A stretch of DNA of 64,000 nucleotides, taken from positions 5,972,501-6,036,500 of the forward strand of contig NZ_CP060488.1 in the NCBI RefSeq assembly GCF_014334015.1. The letters run 5' to 3'. Numbering within the stretch: the stretch's first letter is position 1; each line of letters opens with the position of its first letter. This DNA is from Bacteroides sp. M10. GTDB lineage: Bacteria > Bacteroidota > Bacteroidia > Bacteroidales > Bacteroidaceae. Below, in pieces: positions 1 through 6,610 of the stretch. The notes below the pieces were generated by a model. That model saw only the letters and a list, made by a program, of their open reading frames with translations. It made no database searches and was not told the DNA's origin. Both the position numbers and the translations under genes were made by a program.

Positions 1-507
1 GGTATTTTTATAACCACTAATATCCTTATTATTCTGATAAGCAGCTTCGGCATCGATCAAAGTCTGCAAAGTAGATTTAGCAGTTTCGAGGTCGGTGATC
101 TTTTTCTTCAGTCCGTTGATGTAATCATCACCTCCTAAAGCCTTTTTCAAAGCGGTCAAATCATTTTGAGCTATAGCCAGTTTACCAGCCAAATCTTTTG
201 CATTCTCACCTACTGCTGTTTTCAGAGCTTCCTGCAAATCAGCAATCTGCTGTGTCAACGAAGTTTCAGACGAAGGATCATTCACTAGTTTTTCCAGTTT
301 AGCCAATTGATCTTTCAATTCCTTGCTCGCCTTATCAACAGCTGCATTCATGTCTTCCGTGCTTACAGGACTAGCAGATGTGATCTTATCAACCTGCTCC
401 TGCAAGCCTTTAATGTCATCATCATAATCCTTACAGCTCGTTACTGCTGTACTGACTGTAAGCGTCAATGCCCCAAAAAGCATTACCCTAACAAATTTTT
501 TCTTCAT
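1..507 (-). CDS. Coiled-coil surface lipoprotein, S-layer-like, truncated by the window edge
   Basis: The reading frame is open from the ATG at 505-507 to the window edge, giving 169 codons of the N-terminal part. The first residues form a lipoprotein signal (MKKKFVRVMLFGALTLTVST) followed by a lipobox ending VTSC, with Cys25 as the lipidation site. Directly after it come acidic residues (KDYDDD), a common surface-export signature in Bacteroides lipoproteins. The rest is Lys/Glu/Ala/Leu/Asp rich with heptad-like spacing, so a long coiled coil is expected. The signal, the acidic start and the coiled coil recall the phase-variable S-layer lipoproteins of B. thetaiotaomicron (BT1927 type); that identity is inferred from memory. 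The gene sits just downstream of an invertible segment, which fits phase-variable expression. Confidence 0.75.
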   Translation of the reverse strand, partial: MKKKFVRVMLFGALTLTVSTAVTSCKDYDDDIKGLQEQVDKITSASPVSTEDMNAAVDKASKELKDQLAKLEKLVNDPSSETSLTQQIADLQEALKTAVGENAKDLAGKLAIAQNDLTALKKALGGDDYINGLKKKITDLETAKSTLQTLIDAEAAYQNNKDISGYKNT

Positions 508-569
508 AACTACTTAAAAATTACATTAATAATATATTATTAAACACTAAGTTTCAATAATAGCCGCCC

Positions 570-588
570 GTTACTTCGTAGGTAACGG
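570..588 (+). repeat. Left inverted repeat of the invertible segment
   Basis: GTTACTTCGTAGGTAACGG is the exact reverse complement of 851-869. The outer 17 bases contain GTTAC and GTAAC arms around a 7-base spacer TTCGTAG, a likely strand-exchange core. Confidence 0.88.
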
Positions 589-803
589 ATAAACCTTTGT
601 ACCTGCTCTTTTGGAGTAGTCAATACTGAAAAATAAGACGATAAGCAATGAAACATTTTTACCCCTGCTTCTGAAAGGCAGTAGAGGGAGGGAAATCTTT
701 TGCAAAATTTAGAAGTTAACAAAGTCCTAATACAAAGAATCCGTGTGTTTTATTTGTTTAATTCCTCTTTTGAGTAGTTTATTAGAAAAAATGTATGATT
801 TCG

Positions 804-835
804 TTTGGTTGTTTTAAGAAATATGCTCATATTTG
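804..835 (+). promoter_or_regulatory. Promoter inside the invertible segment
   Basis: A TTTG at 804-807 and CATATTTG at 828-835 are separated by 20 bp, matching the Bacteroides primary-sigma consensus (TTTG, 19-21 bp, TAnnTTTG) with one mismatch. It points rightward through the right repeat. No comparably good promoter on the opposite strand was found between 508 and 850. Confidence 0.65.
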
Positions 836-850
836 CACCGATATTTCAAC

Positions 851-869
851 CCGTTACCTACGAAGTAAC
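851..869 (-). repeat. Right inverted repeat of the invertible segment
   Basis: CCGTTACCTACGAAGTAAC is the exact reverse complement of 570-588. It lies only 11 bp beyond the 3' end of the recombinase gene, consistent with a local recombinase acting on it. Confidence 0.88.
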
Positions 870-879
870 AGAATAAGAA

Positions 880-1824
880 TCAAGCACTTGCGCCCATCAC
901 CGAGCGTTTTACAAAGTCGAGCACTTGTTTATTTGCTTCATCAATTTTCTTACTCCGGAAAGGCTTCAAATAAGTTTCCGTTACAGTGATAGACGAATGT
1001 CCCATTGCTTCGGAAATAATGCCCGGATGAATTTCGCAATAATACGCAGTGGTCGCCCAAGTATGACGTGCGGTATATGAGCTCAACCGGTCTTTGAGTC
1101 CCAGCAGCTTTCCCACCAGTTCCAACTGATAGTTAAAATTGCGCAGAGCCAGTTGATATTCCTTATACGCCATTGGCGAACCTTCGTCACTGTGAAGAAT
1201 CGGGAATAAATAGGGCGACTGCTCCTCGCGATTCATATACTTCCGTAAAAGAAACATCGCTTCCGACGTCAACGTCACAGACAATGGACGCCCCGTTTTA
1301 CGACGACGATAACTAATCACATTCCCTCGGAGATCACTCTTGCGCAGATAAGCCAAATCGACAAAAGGCAGCCCCCGGAGCAGGAACATAAGAATGAACA
1401 ACTCCTGCGCACTCCTCATGGCAGGAGTAACCGCATCCGACTGCAACAGACGGGCAAATACTTTCTTCATATCCTCCGCATCCAATGCCCGACGACGGTC
1501 CGCCCGCGTACCTGTATATACGGAGCGAAACAAATGCGGTACATAAGGCGCTTTCCGAAGATCAACAGCACGATTGTAAACCGCACGCAACGTGCGAAGA
1601 TACGTAGACACCGTGTTCCAGCTACACCCACGAGCACGAAGGCTACCCTCAAAATGCTTCAACCACTCCGGAGTTATTTCCCGGAACGACAAACAACCGG
1701 AACCCTGAAAAGTAAGAATCGCATTCAAACTACTTCTATATACATGAGCAGTCCCTAAATTCCCACTCTGCTGCAAATCAACAGCCACTTGCTTCATAAA
1801 CGAAGTAAAACTTTCCTTTTTCAT
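880..1824 (-). CDS. Tyrosine site-specific recombinase, likely invertase of the adjacent promoter
   Basis: The 314-residue protein has the usual two-domain layout of Bacteroides phase-variation integrases: an N-terminal SAM-like DNA-binding domain (about residues 1-100) and a C-terminal catalytic domain. Visible catalytic features are Arg in LLRGLPFVDLA, Lys in the RRRKTGRPL beta-hairpin, the ARHTWAT box, His in MGHSS and the nucleophile Tyr in TETYL. The family cuts and rejoins DNA through a covalent phosphotyrosine to invert promoter segments. The 3' end lies next to the right inverted repeat, so the adjacent 570-869 segment is the obvious substrate. The AT-rich upstream region (1825-2026) holds no clear promoter for it. 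Function as an invertase rather than an element integrase is inferred from the repeats; no att-like direct repeats or mobile cargo were noticed. Confidence 0.9.
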   Translation of the reverse strand: MKKESFTSFMKQVAVDLQQSGNLGTAHVYRSSLNAILTFQGSGCLSFREITPEWLKHFEGSLRARGCSWNTVSTYLRTLRAVYNRAVDLRKAPYVPHLFRSVYTGTRADRRRALDAEDMKKVFARLLQSDAVTPAMRSAQELFILMFLLRGLPFVDLAYLRKSDLRGNVISYRRRKTGRPLSVTLTSEAMFLLRKYMNREEQSPYLFPILHSDEGSPMAYKEYQLALRNFNYQLELVGKLLGLKDRLSSYTARHTWATTAYYCEIHPGIISEAMGHSSITVTETYLKPFRSKKIDEANKQVLDFVKRSVMGASA

Positions 1825-1967
1825 TAAAAAATAATTTAATAATTAATATTTACTACTCCCACAATTTACTTTAGTAAAATAAGAAAATACATATACAAAA
1901 ATTTACACACATAAAAATATAAAATTAAAAACTGAAATATTCACATTATCTATCAAATTTATTTTCA

Positions 1968-1975
1968 TACATTTG
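1968..1975 (+). promoter_or_regulatory. -7 promoter element upstream of the DUF4248-type gene
   Basis: TACATTTG matches TAnnTTTG fully and lies 52 bp before the ATG at 2027. No good -33 TTTG is visible at the proper distance, so the call is moderate. The surrounding 1825-2026 region is very AT-rich. Confidence 0.45.
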
Positions 1976-2026
1976 CGCAGTTTTTTAAACAAATAACTAT
2001 TTTAATTACTAAAAAACAACAAAGTT

Positions 2027-2296
2027 ATGAACAACAATGAACCAGCTGTCGAACACTACAGCATCAATGGATTCAAGTATTTCTCCGAGTTGGCAAAAGA
2101 ATATTTTCCAGATCTGGCAAACGCCTCTTCCGCCAGCAAAAAAATGCGCAAACGCATCAAAGCAGACAAGACGTTGAACGAACAACTGGCTGCCGCGTAT
2201 TACACCTGCCAAACAATCGACATCAGTCCCGAAATGCAACTAATCCTTTACCGTCATTGGGGACCTCCCCACATCGACTTGCCGACAAACGTTTAA
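2027..2296 (+). CDS. Small DUF4248-type protein
   Basis: This 89-residue basic protein has the pattern of the Bacteroides DUF4248 family: an N-terminal stretch FKYFSELAKEYFPDLANASS followed by a helix with KKMRKRIKADKTLNEQL and a C-terminal segment ending in a Pro-rich tail. The family resembles a small helix-turn-helix protein, and its role is not established. In Bacteroides genomes such genes commonly open modules containing replication-type proteins, an HU-like protein and an amidase, exactly as seen downstream here. The family assignment is from memory of the sequence pattern. Confidence 0.6.
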   Translation: MNNNEPAVEHYSINGFKYFSELAKEYFPDLANASSASKKMRKRIKADKTLNEQLAAAYYTCQTIDISPEMQLILYRHWGPPHIDLPTNV

Positions 2297-2757
2297 TTAC
2301 GTTGTAGAAAACGAAAACATCGACAAGGAATAAAAGGAAAATCGAACTATATATTTTTAAATATATCATTTATCTTTTTATTGTTTATTATGTATTCCAC
2401 TTTGCGTTCACCACTTTTTTCGGAAAAGAAGATAACTATCATTTATACAGCTATTTACAGAAAGAAAAAAGCGTTCCACAAAGCGTTCGGCAAAATGACC
2501 GTTTTTTTCATTCCAAACAGAGCCTCCGAATCCCCCTAACGAAGGCTCTGTCTATCTCCGGCAGAAGCTCTATCAAACACAAACAGAGCATCCGTTTCAT
2601 CTCCCAATCGCTTCTTCGCCCCATGACAGAAAACAAAAATACAACAACTTATGTACCACAACTATTCTTCTTCGTCCACACCCGTCCACAAACAGACATC
2701 CCCCTTGCAAACCGCACGGAAACAGCGTACTTTTACAGAAAATTTAAATAACACCCA
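2297..2757. other. Intergenic region with hairpin and GCGTTC repeats
   Basis: No credible gene is visible. The stretch contains three copies of GCGTTC (about 2404, 2471 and 2483) and a hairpin at 2518-2550. A partial AT-rich segment spans 2341-2400. It separates the DUF4248-type gene from the helicase operon and may hold that operon's control region. Confidence 0.5.
2518..2550 (+). terminator. Hairpin with CAGAGCCT stem
   Basis: CAGAGCCT (2518-2525) pairs with AGGCTCTG (2543-2550) over a 17-base loop. No long T run follows, so it may be a regulatory or repeat-derived hairpin rather than a terminator. A closely similar CAGAGCCTC stem occurs at 39671-39701. Confidence 0.4.
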
Positions 2758-3381
2758 ATGAAAAAAATCAATTTCCAAACCATGCTGAAACAAGGTTTTC
2801 TCATTATCCCTAAAGCCTTAGTACAGCAGCAGATAGAAGACCTGCACATGCAAGAAGGAGAACTAGAAGCACTCCTGAAAATCCTGATGAAAGTCAACTA
2901 TTCGGATACACTCTATAACGACCGACAGAACAAAGACTGCCTGTGCAAAAGAGGCGAAAGCCTGTTTAGTTATCGCGACTGGAGCCACATCTTCCACTGG
3001 TCTGTCGGAAAAGCCTTCCGGTTCATACACGAGCTTACCACGCTGGGAATTATAGAAATCATCCCCCACCCCAACAATTCCTCCCTGCATATCCGTGTCA
3101 CCGAATACGACAAGTGGGTGGGAGTTCCCGACAGCGACAAGCAGAAAAAGAAAACCGTCAACGAACAGTTCCACCTGTTCTGGAATGAATTCCACAGCAT
3201 TACACAGCTTCCCAAAGAGAATATCGCCAAAGCACAACGCGAATGGAAAAAGTTGAGCGACAAGGAACAACAACTCGCCATCGACAGGATAGAGGAATAT
3301 TATTTCCACCAAACGAACATCAATTTCCTTCTCCATGCCGCCAGCTATTTATCCAACAAAGCTTTTCTTAACGAATACTGA
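2758..3381 (+). CDS. Replication-organiser-like helix-turn-helix protein
   Basis: The 207-residue protein ends four bases before the DnaB-like helicase gene, so the two are almost certainly cotranscribed. The N-terminal 120 residues contain a winged-helix-like region (YRDWSHIFHWSVGKAFRFIH, then ELTTLGIIEIIPHPNN), like DnaD/phage replisome organisers. The C-terminal part (FHLFWNEFHSITQLPKENIA to YLSNKAFLNEY) resembles the helical tails of phage replication initiators in Bacteroidetes. A role in loading the neighbouring helicase is inferred from this pairing. A specific family was not recognised with certainty. Confidence 0.6.
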   Translation: MKKINFQTMLKQGFLIIPKALVQQQIEDLHMQEGELEALLKILMKVNYSDTLYNDRQNKDCLCKRGESLFSYRDWSHIFHWSVGKAFRFIHELTTLGIIEIIPHPNNSSLHIRVTEYDKWVGVPDSDKQKKKTVNEQFHLFWNEFHSITQLPKENIAKAQREWKKLSDKEQQLAIDRIEEYYFHQTNINFLLHAASYLSNKAFLNEY

Positions 3382-3385
3382 TCCT

Positions 3386-4765
3386 ATGAATACCGAAAAC
3401 AGAGTTTCACCACAGGCTCCCGAAATAGAAGAAGCCATCATCGGTGCCTGCCTGATAGAGCAGGGAGCCATACCACTGGTAGCCGACAAGCTACGTCCCG
3501 AAATGTTCTATGTCCTGCGCCATCAGGTTATCTATGCCGCCATACTGGCCATGTACCACGCAGGAATGAAGATAGACATCCTCACCGTAAAAGAAGAGCT
3601 TTCCCACCGTGGAAAGCTCGAAGAGGCGGGCGGACCGTTCGGCATCACCCAATTGAGCAGCAAGGTGGCAACCTCCGCCCATCTTGAATATCATGCGCAG
3701 ATCGTACACGAGAAATACCTGCGACGCGAAATGATTCTGGGGTTCAACAAACTCCTCGCTTGTTCGCTAGACGAAACGATGGATATCGACGACTCACTGG
3801 TAGACGCACATAACCTGCTCGACCGTCTGGAAGGCGAATTCGGCCATAACAACCACATGCGCGACATGGATGAACTAATGACCGCCACCATGGTAGAAGC
3901 CGAAGGACGTATCGCCAACAACAAAAACGGAGTGACCGGCCTCCCTACCGGACTGGCGGATCTGGACCGCATGACGTCCGGACTACAGAAAGGCGAGTTG
4001 GTGGTGGTCGCCGCCCGTCCCGGCGTAGGAAAAACGGCATTCGCACTACACATGGCACGAAGCGCAGCAATGGCAGGGTATGCCGTAGCTGTCTACAGCC
4101 TCGAGATGCAAGGGGAACGACTAGCAGACCGATGGCTGACAGCGGTCAGCGAAATCAGTGCCCGCCATTGGCGATCGGGAACCGTCAGCCAACAGGAACT
4201 CGTAGAGGCACGCACGACAGCCGCTGACCTCAAACGCCTGCCGATACACGTAGACGACAGCACATCGGTCAACATGGAACATATACGTTCCAGCGCACGA
4301 CTGCTGCAAAGCCAACATGCGTGCGATGCTATTATTATCGACTACCTGCAACTCTGCGACATGACGACCGGTCAAAACAACCGCAACCGCGAACAGGAAG
4401 TGGCACAAGCCACCCGCAAGGCAAAATTGCTAGCCAAAGAACTGAATGTACCGGTCGTACTGCTTAGCCAGCTAAACCGCGAATCGGAAAACCGCCCTGC
4501 CGGCCGTCCCGAACTGGCCCATCTCCGCGAGAGCGGAGCCATTGAACAGGATGCAGACGTCGTCATGCTGCTCTACCGTCCCGCCCTTGCAAGGGTGACG
4601 ACCGACCGGGAAAGTGGTTATCCCACCGAAGGCCTGGGAGTAGTCATCATAGCCAAGCAACGCAACGGAGAGACAGGAAACGTCTATTTCAGGCATAATC
4701 CGGAAATGACCAAGATCACCGAATATGTCCCTCCGTTAGAGTATATGCTGAAACATGCCAAATAA
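3386..4765 (+). CDS. DnaB-type replicative helicase, accessory paralogue
   Basis: The 459-residue protein has the DnaB layout: an N-terminal all-helical domain (PEIEEAIIGACLIEQGAIP) and a C-terminal RecA-fold ATPase domain with Walker A PGVGKT at about residues 212-217, Walker B IIIDYLQL, and the conserved LLSQLNRESENR and LRESGAIEQDADVV segments. DnaB is the hexameric ATP-driven helicase that unwinds DNA at replication forks. The start at 3386 was preferred over an in-frame upstream start because the latter would overlap the preceding gene by 47 bases. The accessory surroundings suggest a mobile-element or domesticated copy rather than the housekeeping dnaB. High GC relative to flanking intergenic DNA is noticeable. 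Confidence 0.85.
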   Translation: MNTENRVSPQAPEIEEAIIGACLIEQGAIPLVADKLRPEMFYVLRHQVIYAAILAMYHAGMKIDILTVKEELSHRGKLEEAGGPFGITQLSSKVATSAHLEYHAQIVHEKYLRREMILGFNKLLACSLDETMDIDDSLVDAHNLLDRLEGEFGHNNHMRDMDELMTATMVEAEGRIANNKNGVTGLPTGLADLDRMTSGLQKGELVVVAARPGVGKTAFALHMARSAAMAGYAVAVYSLEMQGERLADRWLTAVSEISARHWRSGTVSQQELVEARTTAADLKRLPIHVDDSTSVNMEHIRSSARLLQSQHACDAIIIDYLQLCDMTTGQNNRNREQEVAQATRKAKLLAKELNVPVVLLSQLNRESENRPAGRPELAHLRESGAIEQDADVVMLLYRPALARVTTDRESGYPTEGLGVVIIAKQRNGETGNVYFRHNPEMTKITEYVPPLEYMLKHAK

Positions 4766-4866
4766 GAAACAGTTACACCAATAATATACAATTTTATATT
4801 ACAATATATAGCATAAATCATTTTCTCATTTTATTTCATTATACATACAAAATATATAGCAAAACA

Positions 4867-4898
4867 CTTGACTTTCCCTCTCATATTTCGTATATTTG
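4867..4898 (+). promoter_or_regulatory. Promoter of the HU-like gene
   Basis: CTTG at 4867-4870 and a perfect TATATTTG at 4891-4898 are spaced by 20 bp. The start site would be near 4905, about 50 nt before the HU-like ATG at 4954. Confidence 0.6.
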
Positions 4899-4953
4899 TA
4901 ATGTCGTAAGGACAGAGAAAATTTTATTACTTAAACCTTAACTTTTTAATTGT

Positions 4954-5460
4954 ATGAATGTATTAGTGGAGCGCTATCAGCGCAGAAAGTATGTGAATCA
5001 ACCGGATTCACAGATGTTGTATTATGTACGCCAGAAATCGGGCACAGTAAGAGTGATGGACATCAACAAGCTGGCGGATGCCATCGAAGCGAACTCCTCG
5101 CTCACTGCAGGAGACGTGAAGCATGCCATTGAGGCTTTTGTCGAGCAGTTGCGCCTATCGCTTACCCAGGGCGACAAGGTGAAGATTGATGGATTGGGTA
5201 CGTTCCATATCACATTGAGCAGCGAAGGAGCAGAAAAGGAGAAAGATTGCACGGTGCGCAGCATCCGCAAAGTAAATGTCCGTTTCGTGGCGGACAAGGC
5301 GCTTCAATTGGTCAACACGAGCCATGCCACTACCCGAGGCGAGAATAATGTCGATTTCATCCTGACAGCAAAGGGCGACGGAGAAAGCACCGACGACGGA
5401 AAAGACGGCGGAAGCGGTGATGGCGGCGGAAGCGGAGAAGCTCCGGATCCGGCAGCCTAA
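4954..5460 (+). CDS. HU-like DNA-binding protein with glycine-rich tail
   Basis: The 168-residue protein carries an HU/IHF fold: helices with KLADAIEANSSLTAGDVKHA and the beta-arm segment KVKIDGLGTFHITLSS, then RSIRKVNVRF. It is the longer Bacteroidetes HU-related type. The last 30 residues are rich in Gly, Asp and Ser and look disordered. HU-type proteins bend and compact DNA; binding specificity here is unknown. It has its own promoter and a hairpin after it, and belongs to the same accessory module as the DnaB-like helicase and the amidase. Confidence 0.85.
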   Translation: MNVLVERYQRRKYVNQPDSQMLYYVRQKSGTVRVMDINKLADAIEANSSLTAGDVKHAIEAFVEQLRLSLTQGDKVKIDGLGTFHITLSSEGAEKEKDCTVRSIRKVNVRFVADKALQLVNTSHATTRGENNVDFILTAKGDGESTDDGKDGGSGDGGGSGEAPDPAA

Positions 5461-5475
5461 TCTTTAAAAACAGTG

Positions 5476-5521
5476 CCGCATGGATATTACGGAATGATTT
5501 CTACAGTTACTCTCCATGCGG
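5476..5521 (+). terminator. Hairpin terminator after the HU-like gene
   Basis: CCGCATGGA (5476-5484) pairs perfectly with TCCATGCGG (5513-5521), followed by TTTCTATTT. The loop is long (28 bases), so termination efficiency is uncertain. Confidence 0.55.
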
Positions 5522-5581
5522 TTTCTATTTCCTTCTACATTTATTTTTTAATTCTCAATTCTCAATTTTCAATTTATTAAA

Positions 5582-5875
5582 ATGCTTGATAAAATCATAG
5601 AGATCATTATGACAATCCTGCCCTTTCTGGGCAGTAACCGCAAAAAGCGCAAAGTAATGGCGCAAGAAGTAAAAGAGTTCAGCGAACTGGTGAAAGACCA
5701 ATATACTTTTCTGATGCAGCAGTTGGAAAAAGTGTTGAAGGATTATTTCGACCTTAGCTCGAAAGTGAAAGAGATGCATACGGAGATATTCTCATTAAGA
5801 GGTCAGCTGGCGCAGGCTGCCACCTTGCAATGCATCCATAAAGAGTGCTCGCAACGTAGTGTGGCGGAAGCCTGA
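5582..5875 (+). CDS. Small membrane/coiled-coil protein of the amidase module
   Basis: This 97-residue protein begins with a hydrophobic helix (MLDKIIEIIMTILPFLGS), followed by a basic patch (RKKRKV) and a charged helix of about 50 residues with heptad spacing suggesting a coiled coil. It ends 18 bases before the amidase gene. The position next to an amidase recalls a holin or spanin-like partner, but there is only one hydrophobic segment and no family was recognised. The holin idea is inference only. Confidence 0.6.
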   Translation: MLDKIIEIIMTILPFLGSNRKKRKVMAQEVKEFSELVKDQYTFLMQQLEKVLKDYFDLSSKVKEMHTEIFSLRGQLAQAATLQCIHKECSQRSVAEA

Positions 5876-5893
5876 CAATGAACGGTCTTATCC

Positions 5894-6343
5894 ATGAGAA
5901 CTATCAATCTAATAGTAATCCATTGCTCCGCCACGCGCGAGGACAAGAGTTTTACGGAATTTGATTTGGACGTCTGCCACCGCAGGCGTGGATTCAACGG
6001 GACGGGGTATCATTTTTATATCCGCAAGAACGGTGATATAAAGTCTACCCGTCCGATAGAAAAGGTCGGTGCGCATTGTCGCGATTTCAACAAGGAAAGT
6101 ATAGGTATTTGCTACGAAGGAGGACTTGACTGCATGGGACAACCGAAAGACACACGCACCTGTTGGCAAAAACACTCTCTGCGCGTATTGATTCTCGCTT
6201 TATTGAAAGAGTATCCCGATTGCCGGATATGTGGACACCGGGATCTTAGCCCCGACCTGAACGGAAATGGCGAGATTGAACCGGAAGAATGGATCAAAGC
6301 CTGTCCTTGCTTTAATGCTGAAAAGGATTGGGATAAAGTCTAA
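5894..6343 (+). CDS. N-acetylmuramoyl-L-alanine amidase, T7 lysozyme-like
   Basis: The 149-residue protein is a single amidase_2/PGRP domain without a signal peptide. Zinc-ligand candidates are His10 (IVIHCSATRED), His115 (ICGHRDLSPD) and Cys137 or Cys139 in KACPCF, as in T7 lysozyme. The GTGYHFYIRKNGDI and IGICYEGG segments are typical of the fold. It cleaves the amide bond between MurNAc and the stem peptide. The lack of a signal peptide fits a phage-type enzyme that needs a partner to reach the wall. It closes the accessory module that starts with the DUF4248-type gene. Confidence 0.9.
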   Translation: MRTINLIVIHCSATREDKSFTEFDLDVCHRRRGFNGTGYHFYIRKNGDIKSTRPIEKVGAHCRDFNKESIGICYEGGLDCMGQPKDTRTCWQKHSLRVLILALLKEYPDCRICGHRDLSPDLNGNGEIEPEEWIKACPCFNAEKDWDKV

Positions 6344-6365
6344 AAAAGATTAGCTTTATTATAAT

Positions 6366-6446
6366 TTAGGCACGGATAACACGGATTTCACGGTTGCTTT
6401 GTGTAAGCATAGCACTAACCGTGTAATCTGTGTAATCCGTGCCTAA
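6366..6446. repeat. Intergenic long inverted repeat, CACGGAT type
   Basis: Arms 6366-6395 and 6417-6446 are 30 bases each and match at 27 positions when one is reverse-complemented. The unit has a GGCACGGATnACAC character seen as a dispersed intergenic repeat in Bacteroidetes. It sits between convergent genes and would form a strong hairpin in either transcript, so it may act as a bidirectional terminator. Confidence 0.7.
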
Positions 6447-6610
6447 TCTTTATTTAATCTTTAACTTATGATTTTGCAAGACTACTCGTTATCAAAGGTC
6501 GTTTCAAACCGACGCAATATGTTATCTAATTTTCTAACGAGGTAAAAGGGAAGATTAATCAATTTTACATCAATCGCACACCGTAAATCGTCTAATCGTA
6601 AACCCAATGA

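Larger units (their letters stand above)
570..869. other. Invertible promoter segment (phase switch)
   Basis: Two 19-bp perfect inverted repeats bound a 262-bp AT-rich segment located between the start of the surface lipoprotein gene and the 3' end of a tyrosine recombinase gene. The repeats themselves are dyads (GTTAC-N7-GTAAC), as expected for a tyrosine recombinase core site. The best promoter inside reads rightward, away from the lipoprotein gene and antisense into the recombinase gene. Inversion would place its start site about 90 nt upstream of the lipoprotein ATG. As sequenced, the switch therefore appears to be OFF for the lipoprotein. Confidence 0.82.

Noticed and set aside
880..6343. 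Integrated mobile element with recombinase as its integrase
   Set aside because: No flanking direct repeats, tRNA target or transfer genes were seen, and the recombinase is better explained by the adjacent invertible segment.
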